Shown: positions 6,208-11,941 of the stretch, one piece after another
Numbering within the stretch: position 1 is the first letter of the stretch
Layout: each line of letters begins with the position of its first letter
Assembly: GCA_002423075.1 (NCBI GenBank)
Contig: DIUS01000010.1
Location: 1 to 11,941 of the forward strand
DNA length: 11,941 nt
Direction: 5' to 3'
DNA from: Microbacteriaceae bacterium UBA6152
GTDB taxonomy: Bacteria; Actinomycetota; Actinomycetes; Actinomycetales; Microbacteriaceae
Translations under genes and position numbers: made by a program
Notes under the pieces: model-generated
Seen by the model: the letters and a program-made list of their open reading frames with translations, nothing else
Databases searched by the model: none
Told to the model about the DNA's origin: nothing

Positions 6208-6705
6208 TCACTTCCAGGTCGGGTCGATCGCCGGGCCGGGCAGCGCGAGCCCCGCGAACGCGAGCCCTTCGTCGATGATCGCGACTCTGTCGAGCCGCGC
6301 AATCTCGTCGAGGGCGAACCACCGCACATCGTCGGTCGAACCGCTCTGCTCGACCTCGAGCTCGCCGCCGACGATCGCGCAGCGAAAGAAGATGCGCAGC
6401 GCTTGCAGATCGGGTCCCGGACCAGCGAGGCGGTCGACGCCGGCGACCATGATCGACCCGACGCCGATGATCGCGTCAACACGCACGTCGTAGCCGGTTT
6501 CTTCACGCACCTCGCGTACGACGGTGGTCTCAGGATGCTCTCCCGGCTCCATACCGCCTCCGGGCAGCGTCCACCCTCCGCGATCGCGGTCGTGCCAGTG
6601 CGCGAGAAGCACACCACGCTCATCGTGAACGATCGCGTAGGCGCCGACCCGCAGGTCGATGCGGCCCGTGAGCTCGTCAGTGGGAAGGTCAGTCGGCTCG
6701 GTCAT
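6208..6705 (-). CDS. Nudix hydrolase
   Basis: 165-residue Nudix-fold pyrophosphohydrolase acting on nucleoside diphosphates linked to another group. The complete Nudix box GX5EX7REUXEEXGU is visible: G50, E56, then R64-E65-V66-R67-E68-E69-T70-G71-Y72. It is preceded by the typical GGWTLPGGGMEPGE. The N-terminal strand RVGAYAIVHDERGVLLAHWHD is usual for MutT-like members. The closing WFALDEIARLD element is also usual. No nucleotide specificity motif is recognisable, so housecleaning, ADP-ribose and sugar-nucleotide roles all remain possible. Its ATG overlaps the TGA of the acyl-CoA-dehydrogenase-like gene (TCAT at 6702-6705 on the plus strand), so translation is probably coupled. Confidence 0.93.
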   Translation of the reverse strand: MTEPTDLPTDELTGRIDLRVGAYAIVHDERGVLLAHWHDRDRGGWTLPGGGMEPGEHPETTVVREVREETGYDVRVDAIIGVGSIMVAGVDRLAGPGPDLQALRIFFRCAIVGGELEVEQSGSTDDVRWFALDEIARLDRVAIIDEGLAFAGLALPGPAIDPTWK

Positions 6706-7817
6706 GGCGTCGGCCCGAGCAGATCGACGGCGACGGTCGCGTGCACGGCCTCCGTGTCGCTCGGGTGGTAGATGCCGGCGAGCACGTCGCGCTGCAGCCG
6801 ACTCAGCTCGGCGGTCGCGCGATAGGCACCCCCACCGGCGATGCGCATGGCCTGGTCGACCACGTGCCGCGCGGTCTCAACGCTGCGGTGCTTGAGCCCC
6901 GCCAAGTCGCGGAACCACCGCATCCCCCGGTCGACACCGGCGTCGCGATCGCGCGCGACGGCCTGCAGTTGTGGGGCCAGCGCGTCGAGGGCGAGCGCAG
7001 CATCCGCGATGCGCCAGCGGATGTCGGGGTCGTGCGCCTGGCGCGCACCCCCGGCGCGGAGGCTCGTGCGGCGCTGCGCGCTCTCGACGGCGAGCTCAAG
7101 GGCCCGGTCGGCGATGCCGGCATAGACGCTTGCGATGAGCGTGTGAAAGTTGGCGGTGATCGCGAGTGTGTAGGCATCACCGCTGGGGCCGATGGGCAGG
7201 ATGCGCGCAACCCGGGCGTCGGCGACAACAGCACCATCGAGGCGGGTGGTGTGGCTCTGGGTTGCGCGCATGCCGAGCGTGTTCCAGTCGGGGGTGATGA
7301 TCACCCCGGTGGCCTCACGCGTCAGGAAGCCGTGCACGATCGTCGGCTCTGAGCCGTCGGCCGGGTCATGCCGCCCGAGCACACCGAGCCGCGTCCAGGC
7401 GGGCGAGAGCGTCGTGAAGATCTTCGTGCCCGTGAAGGCCCAGCCGCCCTCCACCCGGTTGACCTTAGTCAGCGAGTCGGTCATGACGCGGTCGTTGCCT
7501 GCTTCGCTGATCGCAAGGGCGAAGAGCTCGCCGCGCTCGGCGTCGTCGAGCACCCACTGCAGCGAGTCGTCGCCCGCAACGGCGAGATCGCGCGCAACGC
7601 CCATCCAGACGAGGGGCATGGTGAGACCCAGCGCCGTCGCGGGAGCGTGCGCCGCGAGCAGACGCTGGTCGGCGGATGCCCGCTCGAGTCCGCGCGCACG
7701 CAGATAGCCGGTGGCGCGCAACTCGTCGAGGTCATCGTCGAAGAAGCTATTCGCGGCGTCGTAGCCCGGCGCGCGCTCGCGCACGCGCGCGAGCAACTCG
7801 GGGGTCAACACGCTCAT
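6702..7817 (-). CDS. acyl-CoA-dehydrogenase-fold flavoprotein
   Basis: 371-residue protein of the acyl-CoA dehydrogenase superfamily, near normal length. Visible: LFALAISEAGND (98-109) in place of the usual TEP..GSD flavin-binding strand; GWAFTGTKIFTTLSPAWTRLGVLGR (125-149), the conserved beta-domain; and a C-terminal helical part with HVVDQAMRIAGGGAYRATAELSRLQRDVLAGIYHPSDTEAVHATV. In true dehydrogenases this last region usually reads RD....IYEGTSE with the catalytic glutamate. Here the corresponding stretch is IYHPSDTE, so that base may be missing. Proteins of this fold lacking the base include flavin monooxygenases such as DszC-type enzymes, so oxygenase activity is an alternative. It is the first gene of a minus-strand operon with the Nudix and LLM genes. 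TAGCGT (7824-7829, minus) six bases before the ATG suggests a leaderless start. Confidence 0.85.
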   Translation of the reverse strand: MSVLTPELLARVRERAPGYDAANSFFDDDLDELRATGYLRARGLERASADQRLLAAHAPATALGLTMPLVWMGVARDLAVAGDDSLQWVLDDAERGELFALAISEAGNDRVMTDSLTKVNRVEGGWAFTGTKIFTTLSPAWTRLGVLGRHDPADGSEPTIVHGFLTREATGVIITPDWNTLGMRATQSHTTRLDGAVVADARVARILPIGPSGDAYTLAITANFHTLIASVYAGIADRALELAVESAQRRTSLRAGGARQAHDPDIRWRIADAALALDALAPQLQAVARDRDAGVDRGMRWFRDLAGLKHRSVETARHVVDQAMRIAGGGAYRATAELSRLQRDVLAGIYHPSDTEAVHATVAVDLLGPTP

Positions 7818-7823
7818 GCCCCC

Positions 7824-7829
7824 ACGCTA
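7824..7829 (-). promoter_or_regulatory. candidate leaderless -10 element of the acyl-CoA-dehydrogenase-like gene
   Basis: On the minus strand TAGCGT fits TANNNT and is separated from the ATG by GGGGGC, six bases. This is the same layout as before the gene at 981. The 21-bp inverted repeat at 7839-7896 begins nine bases upstream and would cover the -35 region, so it could control this promoter. No standard Shine-Dalgarno at good spacing is seen. Confidence 0.4.
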
Positions 7830-7838
7830 CTCGCGCCG

Positions 7839-7896
7839 GCGATCGGGCAGTTGTTGCGTGCTCACGCACGACGTGACGCAACAACTGCCCGATCGC
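7839..7896. repeat. perfect 21-bp inverted repeat with 16-base loop
   Basis: Left arm 7839-7859 reads GCGATCGGGCAGTTG then TTGCGT; right arm 7876-7896 is its exact reverse complement. The loop (7860-7875) overlaps a smaller hairpin CGTGC/GCACG (7857-7861 with 7866-7870). It lies between two minus-strand genes, 17 bases after the DoxX stop and just upstream of the acyl-CoA-dehydrogenase-like promoter. It could end the doxX transcript, but there is no T-run on either side. It could instead be an operator or a dispersed palindromic repeat. The arms are longer than most intrinsic terminators. Confidence 0.85.
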
Positions 7897-7913
7897 GGCT
7901 ACCTGCCCCCCGG

Positions 7914-8273
7914 TCAGTAGCCCAGGAACCCGGCCGTCGCGACGAAGCCCGCGAGCACGAGAATGACGATGTTCGGCACGATCGTCTCTTTGCGGCGCAG
8001 GTGCACGCTCATCGCTCCAGCCTGCAGCAGCACGATGCCGGCGGCAGCGAGAGGCGAGAGAATCGGCGCGATGTCGAGCAGCCGCGGCAGAATGAGGCCG
8101 ATCGCGGCGAGCACCTCGGCCACGCCGATGAGCCGCACTTGCGTGTGCGTGAAGTCGCCCGCCCACGGTTGCTGCGCCACGTGCTTGTCGCGAGGCATGA
8201 CCAGCTTGGCTATGCCAGAGCCGAGGTTGACGAGGGCCAGCAGGCCCGAGACGATCCAGACAGCGATCTCCAT
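7914..8273 (-). CDS. DoxX-like small integral membrane protein
   Basis: 119 residues with four predicted membrane helices: about 3-22 (VWIVSGLLALVNLGSGIAKL), 45-62 (VRLIGVAEVLAAIGLILP), 70-88 (ILSPLAAAGIVLLQAGAMS) and 98-117 (VPNIVILVLAGFVATAGFLG). The short basic segment HLRRKE after helix 3 and the GIAKL...GVAEVLAAIGLILP arrangement are typical of DoxX-like family proteins. These are small membrane proteins linked in some bacteria to quinone or thiol redox balance; their chemistry is mostly unknown. AAGGG seven bases before the ATG supports the start. It is divergent from an HxlR-type regulator gene across a 117-base gap containing a dyad over a TATAAA element, so it is the likely target of that regulator. 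Confidence 0.85.
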   Translation of the reverse strand: MEIAVWIVSGLLALVNLGSGIAKLVMPRDKHVAQQPWAGDFTHTQVRLIGVAEVLAAIGLILPRLLDIAPILSPLAAAGIVLLQAGAMSVHLRRKETIVPNIVILVLAGFVATAGFLGY

Positions 8274-8293
8274 GATGATTCCCTTCAGGGGTC

Positions 8294-8328
8294 GGTTACT
8301 CTTGGTTCGTTTATACCCGAGAAGAACC
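8294..8328. promoter_or_regulatory. imperfect dyad over the doxX-like promoter (candidate HxlR operator)
   Basis: GGTTACTCTTGG (8294-8305) faces CCGAGAAGAACC (8317-8328). They pair at 9 of 12 positions, or 10 of 13 with the flanking C/G. The 11-base spacer overlaps TATAAA on the minus strand (8310-8315), 36 bases upstream of the doxX-like ATG and a good -10 hexamer. A regulator bound to both arms would block this promoter. The neighbouring divergent HxlR gene is the natural candidate. Binding is inferred from position and symmetry only. Confidence 0.45.
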
Positions 8329-8390
8329 GGAAACCTCAGTGTGCGTCAGGTACACCGCTGTGACCGCCGGCACGACGAGAGCGAGCGTCC

Positions 8391-8780
8391 ATGAAGCACT
8401 GCCGTCCCGACCCCAGCTACACCGCCTTCGTGCGCCAACTGCTCGACCGCGTTGGCGACAAGTGGACGATGCTCGTCATGCGCGAGCTCGCCGAGCAGCG
8501 CATGCGCTTCACCGAGCTGCTGCGCTCGATCGACGCCATCTCGCAGCGGATGCTCACGCGCACCCTGCGCGAGCTCGAGCGCGACGGCCTCGTCACGCGC
8601 GAGGTCTTCGCCGAAGTGCCGCCGCGCGTCGAGTATGAGGTCACCCCGCTCGGCCTCACGCTGCTGCCGCACGTTCGCGCGCTTGCCGACTGGGCGGTGG
8701 AGCATCGCGACGAGATCGAGCAGCACCGCGATCAGTACGATGACCGTGCGGACCTCGCGGCCGATTCGTCGGCGGCCTGA
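8391..8780 (+). CDS. HxlR-family winged-helix transcriptional regulator
   Basis: 129-residue DNA-binding regulator of the HxlR (DUF24) family. The order of landmarks is diagnostic: C4 near the N-terminus, LLDRVGDKWTMLVMRELAEQRMRFTELLRSIDAISQRMLTRTLRELERDGLVTREVF (17-71, recognition helix within ISQRMLTRTLREL), then PPRVEYEVTPLGLTLLPHVRALADWAVEH (75-103, wing and dimer helix). Members with a single conserved N-terminal cysteine, such as YodB and HypR of Bacillus, sense quinones, disulfide stress or aldehydes. C4 makes a redox-sensing role possible here. It is divergent from the doxX-like gene, a common pairing. The Shine-Dalgarno is weak (GAGAGCGAG before the ATG). The last 20 residues are acidic and variable. 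Confidence 0.92.
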   Translation: MKHCRPDPSYTAFVRQLLDRVGDKWTMLVMRELAEQRMRFTELLRSIDAISQRMLTRTLRELERDGLVTREVFAEVPPRVEYEVTPLGLTLLPHVRALADWAVEHRDEIEQHRDQYDDRADLAADSSAA

Positions 8781-8816
8781 GCTCGCGCCACCGCCACTGC
8801 CCCGTGACTCTCTTAG

Positions 8817-8826
8817 ATCATATGAT
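8817..8826. promoter_or_regulatory. perfect 10-bp palindrome overlapping a -10 hexamer
   Basis: ATCATATGAT is self-complementary and contains TATGAT (8821-8826), one base from the TATAAT consensus, 42 bases before the ATG of the sugar isomerase gene. Sites of this kind are bound by GntR-type repressors of sugar and sugar-acid operons. Repression by blocking the -10 is the likely mode, but no regulator for it lies in the window. No good -35 is seen. Confidence 0.5.
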
Positions 8827-8830
8827 TGAG

Positions 8831-8852
8831 GTTCGGGCGCCACGCCCCGAAC
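8831..8852 (+). promoter_or_regulatory. hairpin at the 5' end of the sugar-operon leader
   Basis: GTTCGGG (8831-8837) pairs with CCCGAAC (8846-8852), seven perfect pairs, with CG/CG able to extend the stem inside over one bulged C. It starts about where transcription from TATGAT at 8821-8826 would start, so it would cap the mRNA. It may be a stability hairpin or a second DNA-level operator half. GGAGG (8859-8863), the ribosome binding site, follows six bases later. Confidence 0.4.
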
Positions 8853-8868
8853 GATCTCGGAGGAACCG

Positions 8869-9609
8869 ATGACGCGACCCCCCATGTCTGTGCAGCTCTA
8901 CACGGTGCGCGACCAGCTCGGGGCCGACGCGGCCGGCACGATCGAGGCGCTCGCCGCGATGGGCTTCACCGCCGTTGAGCCCTTCGGTCTGCCTGACCTG
9001 CCGGCCGCTGTGGGCGAGGCCCTCGCTGCGCACGGCCTCGCGACGCCGACGGCGCACGGGTCGATTCTGGCCCGCACGGCCGAGACCATCACGGCCGCGA
9101 GCGAACTCGGCGTGCAGACGATCATCGAGCCCTACCAAGACCCCACGCGGTTCGCCGGTCGCGAGTCGATCGCCGCCGTCGCCGCCGAGCTCACCGCTGC
9201 CGCGGAGGCCGCCGCCGTGCACGGCATCGCCGTGGGGTATCACAACCACGATGCCGAGCTCAACAACTCGGTCGACGGGGTACCCGCCCTGCTCGTGCTC
9301 GCCGAGCTGACCGACCCGAGCGTCGTCTTCGAGCTCGACGCGTACTGGGCGGCGGTCGCCGGCGTCGACCCGGCTGAGATCGCCACGGCACTCGGCGACC
9401 GGCTCATCGCCATCCACGTGAAAGACGGCGACCCTTCAGGCACCGTCGAGCAGCAGCTGCCCGCCGGGCACGGCTCCGTGCCACTCGCCGAGGTGCTCGT
9501 CGCAGCACCGCACGCACGCCCCGTCGTCGAGTTCGACATCATTCCCGGCGAGGGCCTCGACGCGATCGCCGCCTCGGCCCGCTGGGTCACCGAGCAGGTC
9601 AGCGCATGA
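8869..9609 (+). CDS. sugar phosphate isomerase/epimerase family TIM-barrel protein
   Basis: 246-residue xylose-isomerase-like TIM barrel (AP-endonuclease-2 superfamily), cytosolic and metal dependent. Visible: MSVQLYTVRDQL at the first strand, MGFTAVEPFGLP (31-42), IIEPYQDP (85-92) and VGYHNHDAEL (122-131). Further on come FELDAYWAAVAGVDP (154-168), IAIHVKDGD (180-188), GHGSV (200-204) and VVEFD (219-223). The E87, H125/H127, D157, H183 and E221 set is where these proteins bind the metal (assignment by family pattern). The first ATG is preferred over M6 because GGAGG lies five bases before it. The gene overlaps the following dehydrogenase by ATGA. Such isomerases with Gfo/Idh partners act on inositols, oxidised (keto-) sugars or glycosides; the exact substrate is unknown. 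Confidence 0.9.
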   Translation: MTRPPMSVQLYTVRDQLGADAAGTIEALAAMGFTAVEPFGLPDLPAAVGEALAAHGLATPTAHGSILARTAETITAASELGVQTIIEPYQDPTRFAGRESIAAVAAELTAAAEAAAVHGIAVGYHNHDAELNNSVDGVPALLVLAELTDPSVVFELDAYWAAVAGVDPAEIATALGDRLIAIHVKDGDPSGTVEQQLPAGHGSVPLAEVLVAAPHARPVVEFDIIPGEGLDAIAASARWVTEQVSA

Positions 9610-10715
9610 GCGGATCCGTCGGTGTCGGCGTCATCGGCGCGGGAGTCATCAGCACCCAGTACCTCGACAATCTCACCAAGGCAGGCGATGTCGCGGTGCG
9701 CATGATCGCCGACCTCGACGTCGATCGCGCTCGCGCGCGGGCCGATGAGTATGACGTAAAGGGCGCCGGCACGGTCGATGAGCTGCTCGCGCGCGACGAC
9801 ATCGAGATCGTGCTCAACCTGACCATCCCTGCCGCCCACGCAGCTGTCGCGACGGCCTGCGTCGAGGCCGACAAGCACGTCTGGACCGAGAAGCCCTTCG
9901 CCCTCGAACGCGGGGAGGGCGCTCGGCTTCTCGCTCTCGCGACCGAACGCGGCCTGAGGGTCGCGTGCGCTCCCGACACCGTTCTCGGCCCCGGCGTGCA
10001 GACCGCGCGGCGCCTGCTCGAGCAGGGCGCGATCGGCGAACCGGTGAGTGCGCTCACCCTGTTTCAGGTCTCGGGCCCGGAAGCCTGGCACCCGAGTCCC
10101 GAGTTTCTCTACGCCCGCGGCGGCGGCCCCGTCTTCGACATGGGCCCCTACTACCTGACAACGCTCGTTCAGCTTCTCGGGGCCTTTACCCGTGTGGATG
10201 CTCGCGGCACCCGCGCGCGCACCGAGCGCGTCATCGGCTCGGGCCCCAAGGCTGGCACGCGCTTCCCCGTCGAGGTTCCGACCAACGTCGCCGCTCTCTA
10301 CGAGACCGCCGCCGGGCACGTCGCCCAGAGCACCTTCAGCTTCGAGTCGCCCCGACCGCGCGTCGGCGTTGTCGAGATCACGGGCACCGAGGGCACCCTC
10401 GTGCTACCCGACCCGAACATGTTCGACGGCGAGATTCCGATCTGGCGTGCGGGCATGATGCCCGACGACGAGCCCGAGCGCCACGACACCACGGGGCACG
10501 GCATGACGCGCGGCCTCGGGGTGATCGAGCTCGCGCGGGCGATCCGTGCGGGCGTGCCCGAGCGTGCCAGCGGCGAGCTCGCCCTGCACGTGCTCGACAT
10601 CATGCAGAGCACCGAAGAGTCGGCCGCCTCGGGCCAGCCGATCACCCTCACGACCACTGCCAGCACCGCGCCCGCGATGCCCGACGACTTCGACCCGTGG
10701 GAGGCGACGCTGTGA
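9606..10715 (+). CDS. Gfo/Idh/MocA family oxidoreductase (first)
   Basis: 369-residue NAD(P)-dependent sugar dehydrogenase. The N-terminal Rossmann domain has VGVIGAGVIS (7-16, third glycine replaced by serine) and the EKP motif at 95-97 (HVWTEKPFAL). The C-terminal catalytic sheet domain begins near 120. Around the active site it reads GGGPVFDMGPYYLTTLVQLLG (172-192): D178 and G180 keep the DxGxH pattern, but tyrosine stands where histidine is usual. This DMGPYY variant is seen in a recognisable subgroup of actinobacterial and other sugar dehydrogenases, so the protein is probably active. It lies between the isomerase (ATGA overlap) and a second dehydrogenase (GTGA overlap), implying coupled translation and consecutive reactions. 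Confidence 0.92.
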   Translation: MSGSVGVGVIGAGVISTQYLDNLTKAGDVAVRMIADLDVDRARARADEYDVKGAGTVDELLARDDIEIVLNLTIPAAHAAVATACVEADKHVWTEKPFALERGEGARLLALATERGLRVACAPDTVLGPGVQTARRLLEQGAIGEPVSALTLFQVSGPEAWHPSPEFLYARGGGPVFDMGPYYLTTLVQLLGAFTRVDARGTRARTERVIGSGPKAGTRFPVEVPTNVAALYETAAGHVAQSTFSFESPRPRVGVVEITGTEGTLVLPDPNMFDGEIPIWRAGMMPDDEPERHDTTGHGMTRGLGVIELARAIRAGVPERASGELALHVLDIMQSTEESAASGQPITLTTTASTAPAMPDDFDPWEATL

Positions 10716-11851
10716 ACTCGAGCGTTGAGCCGCAGCTTCGCGGCTCAGCAGGCGGCGGCCCTGTTCCTATTGTCGCCGCCGCCCTGGTGGGCGGCGGCTT
10801 TATGGGCGAGGTGCACGCACGCGCGCTGCGCGCGGCGGGCATCCCGATCGTCGGGGTCGCCTCGTCGTCGGCTGTGAGCGCCGAGCGGGCCGCCGAGCGA
10901 CTGGGCATCGAGCGCGCCTACCCGAGCACCGACGAGCTGCTCGCCGACGACGCGGTGACCCTCGTGCACGTGCTCACGCCGAACGAGACGCACGCTCCGC
11001 TCGCCTCCGCCGCCCTCGCGGCCGGCAAGCACGTCGTGTGCGAGAAGCCCCTCGCAACCTCTGCGGCCGATGCTCGCGCACTGGTCGACCAGGCAGCAGC
11101 ATCCGACCGCACTACGGCGGTGCCGTTCGTCTACCGCTTCCACCCCATGGTGCGCGAGGCCCGCGACCGCATCGCTCGCGGTGAGACGGGTCGACTGCTG
11201 TCGGTGCAGGGTGCGTACCTTCAAGACTGGCTGCTCGCAGCCGATGACGACAACTGGCGCGTCGACGCCGCCTCGGGCGGGCCGTCGAGGGCCTTCGCCG
11301 ATATCGGCAGCCACCTGTGCGACCTGCTTGAGTTCATCGCCGGCGAGCGCATCACGCGGCTCACCGCCCGCACCCGCACGGTGCATGCCGAGCGCGGCGG
11401 CCACCCCGTGTCGACCGAAGACCTCGTGGGCGTGCTCGCCGAACTGGAGGGCGGCGCGGTCGTGAGCCTGCTGGTCTCGCAAGTGGCGCCCGGCCGCAAG
11501 AACGGGCTCGTGCTCGAGCTGCACGGCGAGGCCGAGAGCCTGCGCTTCGTGCAAGAGCGCCCCGAAGAGCTATGGATCGGCCGCCGCCGCGAGAGTCTGC
11601 TGCAGCTGCGCAACCCCGACGAGTTGCAGGGTGACGCTGCACGGTTGAGCGTGCTGCCGGCAGGGCATCCGCTCGGGTACCAAGACGCGTTCACGGCGTT
11701 CGTCGCCGACACCGCGCGATCGATTCGCGAGGGAGGCGCTGTGGATGCCCTCCCCGGGTTCGCCGACGGCCTGCGAGCCGCACAGCTCACCGAGGCCGTG
11801 CTCGACTCCTCGGCCCGCGACACCTGGGTCGACCTGCCCGCCCTCGCCTAA
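10712..11851 (+). CDS. Gfo/Idh/MocA family oxidoreductase (second)
   Basis: 379 residues from a GTG start that overlaps the TGA of the first dehydrogenase. The frame is open much further upstream, but that part runs over the first dehydrogenase and is discarded. A 20-residue extension precedes the Rossmann motif AALVGGGFMG (23-32). EKP is at 111-113. The catalytic domain has VYRFHPMVREARDRI (140-154), QDWLLAADDDNWRVD (171-185) and SRAFADIGSH with D197, G199 and H201, the complete DxGxH pattern. It is clearly diverged from the first dehydrogenase (no shared active-site wording), so the two probably act on different intermediates. The next operon gene follows after 34 bases. Confidence 0.9.
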   Translation: MNSSVEPQLRGSAGGGPVPIVAAALVGGGFMGEVHARALRAAGIPIVGVASSSAVSAERAAERLGIERAYPSTDELLADDAVTLVHVLTPNETHAPLASAALAAGKHVVCEKPLATSAADARALVDQAAASDRTTAVPFVYRFHPMVREARDRIARGETGRLLSVQGAYLQDWLLAADDDNWRVDAASGGPSRAFADIGSHLCDLLEFIAGERITRLTARTRTVHAERGGHPVSTEDLVGVLAELEGGAVVSLLVSQVAPGRKNGLVLELHGEAESLRFVQERPEELWIGRRRESLLQLRNPDELQGDAARLSVLPAGHPLGYQDAFTAFVADTARSIREGGAVDALPGFADGLRAAQLTEAVLDSSARDTWVDLPALA

Positions 11852-11885
11852 CCGCCGCCGCCTTGGCTGCACAGAAGGAGCACCG

Positions 11886-11941
11886 ATGAGCACGCATCCC
11901 GTCACCCTGTTCACCGGCCAGTGGGCCGACCTGACCCTCGA
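11886..11941 (+). CDS. start of a second sugar phosphate isomerase/epimerase (runs off the window)
   Basis: AAGGAG (11875-11880) stands five bases before an ATG, and the frame is open to the window end. The 18 visible complete codons read MSTHPVTLFTGQWADLTL. The TLFTGQWADL opening is characteristic of a sugar phosphate isomerase/epimerase subgroup that usually neighbours Gfo/Idh/MocA dehydrogenases, which fits the operon. Only the N-terminus can be seen, so this rests on a short match from memory and the context. Confidence 0.65.
   Translation, partial: MSTHPVTLFTGQWADLTL

Noticed and set aside
5440..6771. 443-residue plus-strand reading frame opposite the LLM and Nudix genes
   Set aside because: Antisense to genes with complete family motifs; its translation has no recognisable domain.
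9240..10319. 359-residue minus-strand reading frame opposite the sugar isomerase and first dehydrogenase
   Set aside because: Antisense to two intact, motif-bearing genes; composition of a shadow frame.

Overview
High G+C, codon use with strong GC3, F420-type LLM flavoproteins, DoxX/HxlR and Gfo/Idh/MocA sugar genes point to an actinobacterium, most likely Microbacteriaceae (inference from gene style; no marker gene is present). Most of the window looks like ordinary chromosomal accessory metabolism, broken by one clear foreign insertion.

Layout. (1) Bases 1-3569, plus strand: the 3' part of an MFS exporter, then a tight LLM oxidoreductase / serine beta-lactamase-like hydrolase / small alpha/beta-hydrolase cluster, with the last two genes overlapping by ATGA. 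(2) Bases 3570-5249: a lower-GC segment carrying a single gene, a 515-aa reverse transcriptase (RT) with an alpha-helical C-terminal half. A strong imperfect hairpin (3572-3625) sits just before its ribosome binding site. The last 64 bases of the upstream esterase gene (3506-3569) occur again directly after the RT (5250-5313, 61/64 identical). The RT therefore lies between direct repeats, one of which forms the 3' end of an intact gene. This is the geometry of a small element that enters a gene's 3' end and restores it, but no integrase or transposase is visible. (3) Bases 5326-7817, minus strand: acyl-CoA-dehydrogenase-fold protein, Nudix hydrolase and a second LLM flavoprotein, probably one transcript. 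(4) Bases 7839-7896: a perfect 21-bp inverted repeat in the gap before the acyl-CoA dehydrogenase-like gene. (5) Bases 7914-8780: a DoxX-like membrane protein divergent from an HxlR-type regulator, with a dyad over the probable doxX promoter. (6) Bases 8869 to the end, plus strand: a sugar catabolic operon (TIM-barrel isomerase, two Gfo/Idh/MocA dehydrogenases, start of a second isomerase) behind a palindrome that overlaps a -10 hexamer.

The item most worth pursuing is the RT island. The RT has the four palm motifs and an alpha-helical tail reminiscent of the abortive-infection/unknown-group (Abi/UG, DRT) defence RTs. It comes with a possible structured RNA leader and sits between site-duplicating repeats. 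Whether it is a defence gene carried as cargo or takes part in its own movement cannot be decided from the sequence alone.
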